DNA from: Clostridia bacterium UC5.1-1D2
GTDB lineage: Bacteria; Bacillota; Clostridia; Lachnospirales; Lachnospiraceae
Reading direction: 5' to 3'
Assembly (NCBI GenBank): GCA_001304855.1
Contig: BBZN01000010.1
Span: forward strand, 1-64,000
DNA length: 64,000 nt
Shown: positions 10,419 through 20,301 of the stretch, in pieces
Layout of the letters: every line of letters begins with the position of its first letter
Position numbering within the stretch: position 1 is the stretch's first letter
The notes under the pieces: generated by a model
The model's database searches: none
Seen by the model: only the letters and a program-made list of their open reading frames with translations
What the model was told of the DNA's origin: nothing
Position numbers and translations under genes: made by a program

Positions 10419-11685
10419 GTGGATAAGAAGCCATTTACAACATTGGAGAAATTAAGAGAGATAGAAAACACATACCCAACACCCTTTCACCTTTATGATG
10501 AAAAGGGAATCCGGGAAAATGCCGCAAGGCTGAAGCAGGCGTTTGCCTGGAATAAAGGTTACAAGGAGTATTTCGCAGTTAAGGCTACGCCCAATCCCTT
10601 TTTGCTGAACATTTTAAAGGAGATGGGCTGCGGTACAGACTGCTCCTCCATGACGGAGCTGATGCTGTCAAAAGCCTGCGGATTTGAGGGACAGGACATT
10701 ATGTTTTCCTCCAATGACACTCCGCCGGAGGAATTTGCCTATGCCGAGAAGCTGGGAGCCATCATCAATCTGGATGATATTACCCATATTGAGTGTCTGG
10801 AGCAGACCCTTGGATATATTCCGGAAACCATCAGCTGCCGTTTTAACCCGGGCGGACTCTTTAAGATAAGCAATGATATTATGGATAACCCGGGAGATTC
10901 CAAGTATGGTCTCACCACGGAGCAGATGTTTGAAGCGTTTAAGATATTAAAGGCCAAAGGCGCCAGATACTTCGGCATACACTCCTTCCTGGCAAGCAAC
11001 ACAGTGACGAATGAGTATTATCCCATGCTGGCTAAGATTCTCTTTGAGCTGGCTGTGAAGCTGAAGGAGGAGACAGGGGCCCATATCACCTTTATCAACC
11101 TGTCGGGAGGCATTGGAATCCCTTACCGCCCTGACCAGGAGCCCAACGATATTATGGTAATCGGAGACGGAGTGCGCAAGGTATATGAGGAAGTTCTGGT
11201 TCCTGCCGGTATGGATGATGTGGCTCTTTGCACAGAGCTGGGACGTTTTATGATGGGCCTTACGGCGCGTTGGTTACAAAGGCCATTCACGAGAAGCATA
11301 CGCACAAGGAGTATATAGGCGTGGATGCCTGTGCTGTGAACCTGATGCGCCCTGCCATGTATGGCGCCTATCACCATATTACGGTTATGGGGAAGGAGGA
11401 TGCCCCCTGTACCAGAATGTACGATGTTGTGGGCTCTCTGTGTGAGAACAATGACAAATTTGCCATTGACCGGATGCTCCCTGAGGTGAATAAGGGCGAC
11501 CTGCTCTTTATCCATGATACGGGAGCCACGGATTTGCCATGGGCTACAACTACAACGGAAAGCTGAAGTCTGCAGAGCTCCTGCTTAAAGAGGATGGTTC
11601 CGTGGAAATGATCCGGCGGGCAGAGACGCCTGAGGATTACTTTGCTACCTTTGATTTTTGTGATATACTGAAAAATATTGATTAA
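10419..11685 (+). CDS. lysA: Diaminopimelate decarboxylase-like PLP enzyme
   Basis: Predicted to decarboxylate meso-diaminopimelate to lysine, with a fold type III alanine-racemase-like barrel; about 422 aa when repaired. The PLP lysine lies in YFAVKATPNP (about residue 54), the glycine loop is NLSGGIGIPY, and the C-terminal domain has CTELGRFM and HDTGAHGFAMGYNYNG. Two breaks are repaired by one base each: 11255-11257 (run of G) and 11526-11527 (run of C). The start is GTG 10419 with AGGAGG ten bases upstream. A carboxynorspermidine decarboxylase (nspC-like) is the main alternative in this fold family, but the C-terminal motifs fit LysA-like proteins of Clostridia. Confidence 0.75.
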
Positions 11686-11739
11686 GAATGAAAGCCCTGG
11701 TAAGCCATGACTCCATCGGAATCTGCCGGGGCGTTATTC

Positions 11740-11908
11740 AATGTGATGTATGCCCGGAATCGTTTGCGCCTGATTTTGCGGGATGATTTTTTGCCGGCTG
11801 TGTACAAATTTATGAGGCGCACGCGGCACACAGGTTGATTGAATTTGTGTGCGGCCGGAGGAAAAACAGCCGTAAAGGCAGGCGCAGGAGAGATTCCCGG
11901 CGTACATT
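11740..11908. repeat. Dispersed palindromic repeat, family 1, copy A (two-armed)
   Basis: Two related arms, 11740-11810 and 11842-11908, lie in opposite orientation around a 31-base loop, so the transcript could form a long imperfect hairpin. The right arm shares a 39-base block (11869-11907) with copy C (27881-27919), 36 of 39 identical. The left arm, reversed, matches copy B at 22622-22705. The element ends 21 bases before the proC start. Confidence 0.75.
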
Positions 11909-11929
11909 GTGTAAAAAAGGAGGATATAT

Positions 11930-12725
11930 ATGGCAAAGATTGGATTTATAGGAATGGGAAATATGGGAGGCGCAATTCTCGGGGGGCTTTTGAAGTTCAA
12001 TGCCCCGGAGACTATGATATTCACCGACGCCCTTGAGGAAAAGCTTCAGTCGGTTACAGCTAAGACAGGGGTCCCTCACACCGCCTCCAACCGGGAATGT
12101 GCCGGCCAGGCCAAATACCTGATTCTGGCTGTAAAGCTCAGTACTTTGACCCTGTGTTTGCAGACATCCGGGATGTGCTTACACGGGAGCAGGTTATTAT
12201 CTCACTGGCGCCCGGCATTTCCATAGCCAATATCACGGAACGGCTGGGAGGAAATGTAAGGGTTGTGCGGGTGATGCCCAACACCCCTGCTCTCTTAGGC
12301 GAAGGCATGACCGGGGTTTCCTACGACGCAGCTTCCTATACGGAGGAGGAAAAGGAGGAGATTAAGTCCATCTTTACCTCCTGCGGGCGCATGGAGCTGG
12401 TGGAGGAGCGTCTTATGGATGCAGTGGGCTGTGTAAGCGGCTGTTCTCCCGCCTATGTCTATATGTTTATCGAAGCGCTTGCAGACAGCGGCGTAAAGTA
12501 CGGCCTTCCCAGAAACACTGCATACGCCATGGCGGCTCAGACGGTTCTTGGCAGCGCTAAGATGGTTCTGGAGACAGGAAAGCATCCGGGACAGCTTAAG
12601 GATGATGTGTGCTCTCCCGGAGGAACCACCATTGCAGGCGTATCGGCCTGGAGGAGTTCGGCTTCAGAAATGCGGTTATCAAGGCTGCGGACGCAAGTTA
12701 TGAGAAAACCCAGAAGATGAAATAA
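11930..12725 (+). CDS. proC: Pyrroline-5-carboxylate reductase
   Basis: Catalyses the last step of proline synthesis, NAD(P)H reduction of pyrroline-5-carboxylate; about 265 aa. It has the N-terminal Rossmann motif GFIGMGNMGGAI, the VRVMPNTPA motif and the C-terminal dimerisation region with DDVCSPGGTTIAG. Two single-base losses are evident: near 12137 (repair gives AVKPQYFDPV) and near 12647 (repair gives VSALEEFGFRNAV and stop TAA 12723-12725). AGGAGG sits just before ATG, immediately after a family 1 repeat. Confidence 0.93.
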
Positions 12726-12752
12726 TGCACGCTGGGAATCCCAGCGTACATT
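12724..12752. repeat. Short palindrome related to repeat family 1
   Basis: AATGCACGCTGGGA and its near-perfect inverse (one mismatch) flank a one-base centre and overlap the proC stop codon. The right half ends in CCAGCGTACATT, like the ends of copies A and C. It lies 37 bases above the NUDIX gene and may also end the proC transcript. Confidence 0.55.
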
Positions 12753-12789
12753 ATAAAAGAAAATGTGATAGAAAGCGGGGATTTAGAAC

Positions 12790-13379
12790 ATGGAAAGCAA
12801 AGTTGAAAATGAGGGCATGCCGGTTGTCCGTTTAGACAGGCAGCTTAAATATCAGGGGAATATTCTGAAAGTCTACGAGGATACAGTGCTGGCAAACGGC
12901 CATGAGGCCAAGTGGGATTTCATCCATCACGACGGCGCCGCGGCTGTACTGCCTGTGGCAAAGGACGGCAGGATCCTTATGGTGCGCCAGTACCGCAATG
13001 CCCTGAACCGTTTTACGCTGGAGATACCTGCCGGTAAGCTGGATGCCCCGGGGGAGCCGAAGGTGGAATGTGCATTCCGGGAGCTGGAGGAGGAGACCGG
13101 CTATCGGGTGGAGTCACCGGAACAGTTAGAGTACCTGATGAGCCTTACCACTACAGTGGCGTTCTGTGATGAGGCCATTGATATTTTTGTTGCCCACAAC
13201 TTAAAGCCGTCACGCCAGCGCCTGGATGAGGATGAGGTCATTGACGTGGAGCCCTGTACACTTGAAGAACTGGAAGATATGATTTATACAGGAAAGATTA
13301 CAGACGGAAAACCATTGCGGCTATTATGGCTTACGCCAGGAAATACCGTTCCGTAGATAAGGCGGACGATCTGGCATAA
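12790..13379 (+). CDS. nudF: NUDIX hydrolase, ADP-ribose pyrophosphatase type
   Basis: Hydrolyses ADP-ribose to AMP and ribose 5-phosphate; about 196 aa. An N-terminal beta domain (VYEDTVLANG) precedes the Nudix box: GKLDAPGEPKVECAFRELEE continuing into ETGY. The C-terminus is restored by one A in the run at 13304-13307, which turns an unnatural ending into KTIAAIMAYARKYRSV and a stop at 13377-13379. The order nudF - spoIIM-like - xerD matches the conserved Firmicutes arrangement known from Bacillus. Confidence 0.85.
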
Positions 13380-13437
13380 ATCCCCGGGTCCGGCATAGAG
13401 TAGTGAAAAGAACGCCGGGACAGGGGGTGCAGGAGGG

Positions 13438-13980
13438 ATGGGACTGAGGCGGTTGAGGCTGGCATTCAGGACATTTACGTACGATGACTGGCTGCTGGCC
13501 TGCTTTATGTTAGGAGTTTTTGCAGGGACCGGGGCGGCCCTGGCCTTTGGGCGGGCCTGTGGTTCAGGGGGGATCCTTGGAGCAGCCGGTACGGGCAGGT
13601 CTGGCGCGTGAGCCGGGAATCGCAGAGTTTCTGGGGCTGTGGAAGCAGCGGGCGCTGGAGACGGGGGCAGGCTGGCTGCAGGGCTCACCGTATGCAGCCA
13701 GATGCTGTACGGCTTCCTCACCTTCTATGGAGGGATGTCTGTAGCCGTGGTTATGTCGGTGCTTACCATGCGAAAGGGAATCCTGGGAGCAGCGGGGTTT
13801 CTCTGCGCAGTCCTGCCCCAGGGAATTCTGTACTTGCTGGTGTGGTACGTGCTCTCCCGCTGGGCCGGACCGGGGCCTAAGAAGCTTCATATACTGCCGG
13901 GGCTTCTCCTGCTGCTGATAGCGGGGGCCGGGGCCTGCCTGGAGGTGTATCTGGGATCTGTGCTGGGAGGACTTGTGTAG
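13438..13980 (+). CDS. SpoIIM-like membrane protein (stage II sporulation protein M family)
   Basis: About 180 aa after repair. Frame one opens with a hydrophobic helix (WLLACFMLGVFAGTGAALAF). The middle (13585-13680) reads in a second frame, and the last 110 residues return to the first frame with two or three helices and the stretch QMLYGFLTFYGGMS. That needs about three indels, near 13565, 13577 and 13683, the first two around a run of six G. AGGAGGG directly precedes ATG 13438. Position between nudF and xerD and the helix pattern support SpoIIM, which works in engulfment during sporulation. Sequence identity is weak by eye. Confidence 0.5.
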
Positions 13981-14042
13981 GCTGCATGTGTTTCCTGCGT
14001 GTTTTTAAGCCGTAACAATAAAATAATTTTTTCGGCAAATTT

Positions 14043-14085
14043 ACAACATGTTGGTCAGGGATTGTCCCCCCTTCCAACATGTTGT
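14043..14085. promoter_or_regulatory. 12-bp inverted repeat upstream of xerD
   Basis: ACAACATGTTGG (14043-14054) and CCAACATGTTGT (14074-14085) pair perfectly. Each arm also contains the self-palindrome AACATGTT, so the site could be two operators for one repressor, with centres 31 bp (about three turns) apart, or a terminator for the SpoIIM-like gene. There is no T run after it, which favours an operator. Confidence 0.5.
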
Positions 14086-14136
14086 ATGTTTTATGTTAAG
14101 TAAGCTGAAAACGGGGGTAAAGTGGGAAAAATGTGT

Positions 14137-14165
14137 TTGATTTTATAGGGAATTATAGCTATAAT
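14137..14165 (+). promoter_or_regulatory. xerD promoter
   Basis: TTGATT (14137-14142), 17-base spacer, TATAAT (14160-14165). The predicted transcript start near 14172 favours ATG 14228 as the xerD start. Confidence 0.75.
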
Positions 14166-14227
14166 GATAGTCAGCACAGGATTTTTTCGTGATTTTAGTG
14201 AGAAATGGGTTAGGGGTATTTAAGCGT

Positions 14228-15124
14228 ATGACGTCGGAGATAAAAAGCTTTGGGGACTACCTTCGGGATGTAAAAAAGACTTCCAGGAATACTGAAATCT
14301 CATATAAAAGAGATTTGATGCAGCTGGCAGCTTTTCTGGAGGAAAAGGGAATTACTGAGGTTGGGAAGGTAACTAAGACCAGCCTCAATTCTTATATCCT
14401 TTTTTTGGAAAAGGAGGGTAAGGCTACCACCACTATTTCCAGAGAGTTGGCATCCATCAAGGCTTTTTTTAATTTCCTCTTCAGGGAAGGGGTGATTCGC
14501 AGAGATCCGGCGGAGCTTTTGAAGGCCCCCAAGATTGAAAAGAAGGCTCCGGTGATTCTGAGCGTCAACGAGGTGAATGCCCTTTTGGAGCAGCCCGGAA
14601 ACGGAACGCCAAAGGAGATCCGGGACAAGGCTATGCTGGAGCTTTTGTACGCAACAGGAATCCGGGTGTCTGAGCTTATCGGCCTATCCATGGAAGATTT
14701 GAATATGCAGGTAGGATATATAACCTGCCGGGACGGGCAGAAGGAGCGGATGGTGCCTTTCGGGAGAAATGCAAAGCAGGCTATGGCACAGTATCTGGAC
14801 CATGGACGGGATATCCTTTTAAAGGGGAAGGAGTCGGAATGGCTCTTCACCAACTGCAGCGGCAGGGCCATGAGCAGACAGGGCTTCTGGAAGATTATAA
14901 AATACTATGGAGAGAAGGCGGGCATTCAGGCGGACATAACGCCTCACACCCTTCGCCACTCCTTTGCGGCCCATCTTATCAGAGGCGGCGCGGATATTCA
15001 TGCGGTACAGGCCATGCTGGGGCATTCCGACTCCACCACCACCCAGATGTATGCAGCTTATTCAGGCAATACCGTGAGAGAGGCATACAGAGACGCGCTT
15101 ATGAGAAAAAAGCATGAGATATGA
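14228..15124 (+). CDS. xerD: Tyrosine recombinase XerD-like (chromosome dimer resolution)
   Basis: 298 aa. It has an N-terminal SAM-like core-binding domain (about 5-90) and a catalytic domain with all expected residues: Arg in TGIRVSEL, His-x-x-Arg in HTLRHSF, His in LGHSD and the nucleophile Tyr in TTTQMYAAY. I chose ATG 14228 (GGGG upstream) over GTG 14189, which would lie only 17 bases after the predicted transcript start. Size, lack of a phage-like N-terminal arm and the position after nudF and the SpoIIM-like gene support the housekeeping XerD role. The frame is intact. Confidence 0.88.
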   Translation: MTSEIKSFGDYLRDVKKTSRNTEISYKRDLMQLAAFLEEKGITEVGKVTKTSLNSYILFLEKEGKATTTISRELASIKAFFNFLFREGVIRRDPAELLKAPKIEKKAPVILSVNEVNALLEQPGNGTPKEIRDKAMLELLYATGIRVSELIGLSMEDLNMQVGYITCRDGQKERMVPFGRNAKQAMAQYLDHGRDILLKGKESEWLFTNCSGRAMSRQGFWKIIKYYGEKAGIQADITPHTLRHSFAAHLIRGGADIHAVQAMLGHSDSTTTQMYAAYSGNTVREAYRDALMRKKHEI

Positions 15125-15143
15125 TTACATATTTGGAAGGAAT

Positions 15144-15195
15144 AAAAAGAACTGTTTCCCGGGCTGACTTAGCCGGTGGGAAGCAGTTCTTTTTT
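15144..15195. terminator. Bidirectional terminator between xerD and a small convergent gene
   Basis: AAAAAGAACTG (15144-15154) pairs with CAGTTCTTTTT (15184-15194), with further pairing inside. Runs of A and T on both sides let it serve xerD and the leftward small ORF. Confidence 0.85.
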
Positions 15196-15202
15196 GATGC
15201 CG

Positions 15203-15301
15203 TCAATTCATCCACACTATGTACCGTACAGCCATTGCAGTTATAAGCATAAGTAACATTATGCTCATGCCGGCTATATCTGACTTTGTCTCTTCCTTCA
15301 C
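15203..15301 (-). CDS. 32-aa single-pass membrane protein
   Basis: Starts GTG 15301 with a strong AGGAGG nine bases upstream and ends at TGA 15203-15205, just before a terminator that also serves this strand. The product has a charged N-terminus (VKEETKSDIAG) and one hydrophobic segment (MSIMLLMLITAMAV), then RYIVWMN. I do not recognise a family. It diverges from kdpFABC, about 210 bases away. The ribosome site, length of the helix and terminator together make it a credible real gene. Confidence 0.6.
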   Translation of the reverse strand: MKEETKSDIAGMSIMLLMLITAMAVRYIVWMN

Positions 15302-15446
15302 AGGCAATCACCTCCTTGTCTCAGGATCAGTGTAGCACCGGGAGGTTTAAAGATTCCATGGGATATTTGGATCTGCGCTGTTAACTTCCTGTAAAGAGCA
15401 GGGGGAGTGAGGCCTATTGATACTTTATTTATGCTGGAGCCCTGTG

Positions 15447-15483
15447 TCTGCTATAGAATCTTTATCAGCGTCTGTGATACCAT
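15447..15483 (+). promoter_or_regulatory. Candidate KdpE operator and promoter of kdpFABC
   Basis: TATAGAATCTTTAT (15452-15465) is identical to a block at 22524-22537. Pentamers GCTAT and TTTAT end 11 bp apart, the spacing used by OmpR/KdpE-type regulators. A -10-like TACCAT (15478-15483) follows 12 bases later with no good -35, as expected for an activator-dependent promoter 31 bases above kdpF. Confidence 0.5.
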
Positions 15484-15513
15484 ACCCCTATCTTGAAATA
15501 GGAGGAAAAAGCA

Positions 15514-15603
15514 ATGTGGCTGCTGTTGGGTATCATAGGTGTAACTGCAATTTTTCTTTTGCTCTACCTGGTTATTATACTGCTGAGAGGTGATAAACAA
15601 TGA
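15514..15603 (+). CDS. kdpF: KdpF, small stabilising subunit of the Kdp K+ pump
   Basis: A 29-aa peptide of one membrane helix (MWLLLGIIGVTAIFLLLYLV) ending in RGDKQ. GGAGG lies eight bases upstream. Its stop overlaps the kdpA start (ATGA at 15600-15603), so the two are translationally coupled. Size, hydrophobicity and position directly before kdpA match KdpF, which stabilises the KdpABC complex. Confidence 0.85.
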   Translation: MWLLLGIIGVTAIFLLLYLVIILLRGDKQ

Positions 15604-17351
15604 CAAATGTAATGATACAGATGGCTGTGTATTGCACAGTACTTATCGTTCTGGCAATTCCCCTGGGCGCTTACATAGGCAAGGTTATGAATGGGGAAAA
15701 GGTTTTTCTTTCCGGTATTTTAAGACCGGTGGAGGGATTGATTTATAAGGTGTTGAAGATTGACAAGGACGAGGATATGAACTGGAAGAAATATTCCGCC
15801 TGCATTGCAGTGTTCAGCGTGCTGAGCCTTTTTGTGCTGTGGGCCATCCTCTGCTTCCAGAAGTTCCTTCCCATGAATCCGGAGGGGATGGACGGAATGA
15901 GCTGGCATCTGGGCTTTAACACAGCAGCAAGCTTTACAACCAATACAAACTGGCAGGCGTATTCAGGAGAGTCTGCGCTGAGCTATTTCAGTCAGATGGC
16001 AGGGCTGACCTTTCAGAACTTTGTATCGGCCGCCATTGGAATTGTAGTGCTGTATGCTTTAATAAGAGGATTTGTAAAGGTAAAGGAGAGGGGAATCGGT
16101 AATTTTTATGCGGATATGACAAGAACCGTTCTCTACGTGCTTATGCCTCTTTCAATCATATTAGCCCTGGCCATCGCTTCCCAGGGGGTGCCTCAGACCT
16201 TTCAGCCCTATGACGAGGTGCAGCTTTTGGAACCGGTGGTGGTAGAAAATGAGGATGGAACTGCCACAGAGGTGACAAAGGCAGTAATTCCTCTCGGACC
16301 TGGGGCCAGCCAGATTGCCATTAAGCAGCTGGGAACCAACGGAGGCGGCTTCTGGGGCAGTAACTCAGCCCACCCCTTTGAAAATCCTACGATTTTCACT
16401 AATCTGTTAGAGATGGTTTCCCTTCTTCTGATACCGGCGGCTCTCTGCTTTACTTTTGGAAGAAATGTAAAGGACAAAAGACAGGGAATTGCCATTTTCC
16501 TGGCTATGTTTATTATGCTGGCTGCGGCCCTGGCGGTTGTAGGGTATAACGAGCAGGCAGGCACCCCCCAGTTGGCCCAGGAGGGGGAGGTGTATCTGGG
16601 AACAGAGGGCCAGGCCGGAGGAAATATGGAGGGCAAGGAAACCCGGTTCGGTATCGCGACCTCCGGCGCCTGGGCGGTATTTACAACGGCAGCCTCCAAC
16701 GGCTCCGTCAACTCCATGCATGACAGCTACACGCCTCTGGGAGGACTTGTCCCCATGCTGCTGATGCAGCTGGGCGAGGTGGTGTTCGGAGGAACGGGCT
16801 GCGGACTTTACGGCATGATTGGATTCGCCGTCATGACGGTGTTTATAGCAGGCCTTATGGTAGGGCGAACCCCGGAGTACCTGTGCAAGAAGATAGAGCC
16901 TTTTGAAATGAAGATGGCGGTTCTTGTGTGCCTGGCAACTCCAGTGGCTATCCTGATAGGAAGCGGTATTGGGGCTCTCCTTCCTGCAACCCATGACAGC
17001 CTTAACAATCCGGGGGCCCACGGCCTGTCGGAGGTGTTGTATGCATATTCGTCCGCCGGAGGAAACAACGGCTCCGCCTTTGCGGGATTTAACGCGAATA
17101 CGCCCTTCCTCAATGTAAGCATCGGTCTGGTTATGCTGTTTGCAAGATTTCTGCCTATGTTTGCGACGCTGGCTATTGCAGGCAGCCTGGCAGGGAAGAA
17201 AAAGGTAGCAATAAGCTCCGGAACCCTGCCCACCCACAATGCCATGTTTATTTTTCTGCTGATATTTGTAGTGTTGTTAATCGGCGCTCTCAGCTTCTTT
17301 CCGGCATTGTCGCTTGGGCCGGCTGCTGAGTTTTTCCAGATGATAGCTTAG
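15600..17351 (+). CDS. kdpA: Potassium-transporting ATPase K+-binding subunit A
   Basis: Channel-like subunit that selects and binds K+ in the high-affinity Kdp pump; 583 aa, with about ten membrane segments. Selectivity-filter-like loops are visible: NTAASFTTNTNWQAYSG, QLGTNGGGFWGSNSAHPFEN, SNGSVNSMHDSYTPLGG and YSSAGGNNGSAFAGF. The frame is intact, starts inside the kdpF stop, and is followed 15 bases later by kdpB. Confidence 0.97.
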   Translation: MTNVMIQMAVYCTVLIVLAIPLGAYIGKVMNGEKVFLSGILRPVEGLIYKVLKIDKDEDMNWKKYSACIAVFSVLSLFVLWAILCFQKFLPMNPEGMDGMSWHLGFNTAASFTTNTNWQAYSGESALSYFSQMAGLTFQNFVSAAIGIVVLYALIRGFVKVKERGIGNFYADMTRTVLYVLMPLSIILALAIASQGVPQTFQPYDEVQLLEPVVVENEDGTATEVTKAVIPLGPGASQIAIKQLGTNGGGFWGSNSAHPFENPTIFTNLLEMVSLLLIPAALCFTFGRNVKDKRQGIAIFLAMFIMLAAALAVVGYNEQAGTPQLAQEGEVYLGTEGQAGGNMEGKETRFGIATSGAWAVFTTAASNGSVNSMHDSYTPLGGLVPMLLMQLGEVVFGGTGCGLYGMIGFAVMTVFIAGLMVGRTPEYLCKKIEPFEMKMAVLVCLATPVAILIGSGIGALLPATHDSLNNPGAHGLSEVLYAYSSAGGNNGSAFAGFNANTPFLNVSIGLVMLFARFLPMFATLAIAGSLAGKKKVAISSGTLPTHNAMFIFLLIFVVLLIGALSFFPALSLGPAAEFFQMIA

Positions 17352-17366
17352 GGAGGTCATTGAGAC

Positions 17367-19440
17367 ATGAGTGAACGTAAAAGAACTATATTTTCCGACG
17401 GTAAGATAACAGGCCGGGCTGTGAGGGATTCCTTTGTCAAGCTGAATCCCGGAACACAGGTGAAAAACCCGGTTATGTTTATGGTTTTCGTATCTGCCAT
17501 ACTGACCTTTATCATGTTTATTGTTGCCCTGACCGGAGTGAGGGATGCCGCTCCGGGTTATATACTGGCTATTTCCATTATCCTGTGGTTTACCGTTCTC
17601 TTTGGGAACTTTGCAGAGGCCATTGCAGAGGGCAGAGGCAAGGCTCAGGCAGATGCGCTGAGAGCGGGCAGAAGAGATACCATGGCCTGCAAAATTCCTT
17701 CTGCGGATCAGAAGGATAAGATAACAGAGGTCAAGTCCACAGAGCTTAAAAGGGGGGATATTGTATATGTAAAAGCCGGGGAGCAGATTCCGGCGGACGG
17801 CGATGTGATCGAAGGCGCCGCTTCTGTGGATGAAAGCGCCATCACCGGCGAGTCAGCTCCTGTTATCAGGGAGAGCGGCGGGGACCGCAGCGCAGTAACA
17901 GGAGGCACCACTGTAATCTCAGACTGGATTGTGGCGCGCATCAGCAGCAATCCGGGCGAGGGCTTTATGGATAAGATGATCGCCATGGTGGAGGGGGCTT
18001 CCCGCAAAAAGACTCCTAATGAGCTGGCGCTGCAGATTTTCCTGGTGGCGTTGTCCATTATCTTTGTGCTGGTTACCATGTCCCTGTATTCCTACTCCGC
18101 ATTTTCATCGGTGCAGGCGGGAATTGTGAACCCGACCTCCATCACTAACCTGGTGGCCCTTCTTATCTGCCTGGCGCCTACTACCATCGGAGCGCTGCTG
18201 TCCGCCATCGGAATTGCAGGAATGAGCCGCCTGAACCAGGCCAATGTGCTTGCCATGAGCGGCCGCGCCATTGAGGCGGCAGGCGATGTGGATACCCTGC
18301 TTCTTGATAAGACGGGAACCATTACTTTAGGAAACCGCCAGGCAGACGCATTTATACCGGTGGACGGAAATGACGAGAGAGAGCTGGCCGACGCGGCTCA
18401 GCTGTCCTCCCTGGCAGATGAGACGCCTGAGGGGCGGAGCATTGTAGTTCTGGCGAAGGAGCGGTTTGGAATCAGGGGGAGGAATATGGAGGAGCTTCAG
18501 GCGTCCTTCGTGCCCTTTACAGCCAAGACCAGAATGAGCGGTATTGACTATAATGGGAATGAGATCCGCAAGGGAGCAGCGGATGCGGTGAAGGCCTATG
18601 TAACAGAGCGGGGGAGGAAGCTTCAGCCAGGAGTGCGTCCGGACTGTAACCAGAATTGCCAATCAGGGAGGAACTCCCCTGGTGGTAGCCCGAAATGGCA
18701 GAGTGATGGGCGTGGTTGAATTAAAGGATATTGTAAAACAGGGCGTTAAGGAAAAATTTGCAGATCTGCGGAGCATGGGAATCAGGACAATTATGATTAC
18801 CGGCGATAATCCTCTGACTGCTGCATCCATTGCCGCAGAGGCAGGCGTGGATGACTTCCTGGCGGAGGCAACTCCTGAGGCAAAGCTTTCCATGATTCGC
18901 GAATACCAGTCCAAAGGGCATCTGGTAGCCATGACGGGCGACGGCACCAACGACGCCCCGGCTCTGGCCCAGGCGGATGTGGCGGTAGCCATGAATACAG
19001 GCACCCAGGCCGCCAAGGAGGCGGGCAACATGGTAGATCTGGATTCTTCCCCCACCAAGCTGATTGAAATTGTGAAAATCGGCAAGCAGCTGCTCATGAC
19101 CAGAGGCTCCCTGACCACCTTCAGTATTGCCAATGATGTTGCCAAGTATTTTGCAATCATACCGGCATTATTTATGGGATTGTATCCGGGCTTGTCCGCA
19201 CTGAATATTATGGGACTCCACAGCGCTAACAGTGCAGTGTTTTCAGCAATTATCTACAATGCGCTTATTATTGTGGCCCTCATCCCCCTGGCTCTTAAGG
19301 GAGTTAAGTACAGGGAAGTGCCGGCGGCCCAAATGCTTCGGGGCAACCTTCTGGTATATGGCGCGGGAGGCATTATCATACCATTTATTGCCATTAAGAT
19401 AATCGACATGCTGATTACAGCCACAGGACTGATCGCATAA
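17367..19440 (+). CDS. kdpB: Potassium-transporting P-type ATPase subunit B
   Basis: The ATP-hydrolysing subunit, about 691 aa. It has the phosphorylation motif [10 protein letters not shown], actuator motif [24 protein letters not shown] and the Kdp-type [15 protein letters not shown] near the C-terminus. The frame breaks at about 18610-18616 in a run of five G: one added base gives [14 protein letters not shown] and joins the two halves. Intact kdpA, kdpC and all motifs argue for a sequence error rather than loss of the pump. Confidence 0.95.
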
Positions 19441-19454
19441 AGGAGAGGATTTCT

Positions 19455-20060
19455 ATGAAAACAATTAAGTCGGTTCTACCTAAGATGACAGGATTTTTCT
19501 TAATCATGATGGTTATTACAAGCGTGATATATCCGGCAGCCATAACCGCTGTTGCGGGAGTCGTGTTTAAGAACCAATCCTCCGGTTCCATTATAAAGGG
19601 AAATGACGGCAAAGAGTACGGAAGCGCCCTTCTGGCCCAGGAGTTCACAGGAGACGCGTATCTGTGGGGCAGGATTATGAATGTGGACACTACAACCTTT
19701 ACCGGCGAGGACGGGGAACCTCTGCTGTACGGCTGGGCTTCCAACAAGACTCCGGCGGGAGAGGAGCTGGAGGGGATGGTGGCTGAACGGGTGGAAAGAA
19801 TTAAGGCTGCCCATCCTGAAAAAGGCGACGAGCCCATACCCGTGGATCTGGTTACCTGCTCCGGCAGCGGTATGGATCCGGACATCTCACCGGCAGCAGC
19901 CGCCTATCAGGCAAAGCGGATCGCAAAGGCCAGGGGTATGTCCGAAGAGGAGGTAGAGGCAGTGATTCAGAAGTATACAAAGGGACGCCTCCTGGGAGTG
20001 ATGGGGGAACCCGCGGTCAATGTGCTGAAGGTGAACATGGCCCTGGACGGGCTGTTATAA
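19455..20060 (+). CDS. kdpC: Potassium-transporting ATPase subunit C
   Basis: 201 aa. A single N-terminal membrane helix (GFFLIMMVITSVIYPAAITA) is followed by the extracytoplasmic domain with VTCSGSGMDPDISPAAA and NVLKVNMALD, which are hallmark KdpC motifs. KdpC assists K+ binding and assembly of KdpAB. AAAGGAGAGG precedes the start, 14 bases after kdpB. The frame is intact. Confidence 0.97.
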   Translation: MKTIKSVLPKMTGFFLIMMVITSVIYPAAITAVAGVVFKNQSSGSIIKGNDGKEYGSALLAQEFTGDAYLWGRIMNVDTTTFTGEDGEPLLYGWASNKTPAGEELEGMVAERVERIKAAHPEKGDEPIPVDLVTCSGSGMDPDISPAAAAYQAKRIAKARGMSEEEVEAVIQKYTKGRLLGVMGEPAVNVLKVNMALDGLL

Positions 20061-20079
20061 ATAAGGGGTTCAGACCCTG

Positions 20080-20104
20080 GAGCTGCTGCATTGTGCGGCA
20101 GCTC
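20080..20104 (+). terminator. Hairpin between kdpC and kdpD, possible attenuator
   Basis: GAGCTGC/GCAGCTC stem (20080-20086 and 20098-20104) soon after kdpC, without a T run. It may reduce read-through from the pump genes into the sensor genes. The rest of 20105-20301 shows only a small GCGGGC/GCCCGC hairpin and the kdpD ribosome site. Confidence 0.35.
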
Positions 20105-20301
20105 TTAAGGCGTTTATAAAGAGGGCGGCCACGCTTCGGCCGGAACCGGAGGGCCAATTCTCAATTACGGCAGAGCAGACAGCGTATATGAAAAACAGAT
20201 ACAGAGGTGCAGCATCGGCGGGCAAACGCCCGCTCATGGCAAAACCGCTGTTTGCAGGAATGGCGGATCTAGGCGCATAGAAAATTTGAGGAGGAATCCA
20301 T

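Noticed and set aside
15099..15311. 70-aa minus-strand frame overlapping the 32-aa ORF
   Set aside because: It runs through the terminator into xerD and is hydrophilic; the 32-aa frame has the better ribosome spacing and a clean membrane helix.
15302..15513. c-di-AMP (ydaO) riboswitch upstream of kdp
   Set aside because: The leader is too short and lacks the conserved ydaO blocks.
16407..17237. Long reading frame on the minus strand over kdpA (also 2286-4918 plus over the activase)
   Set aside because: Shadows of real genes: no ribosome sites, odd composition, and the opposite strand carries clear family motifs.
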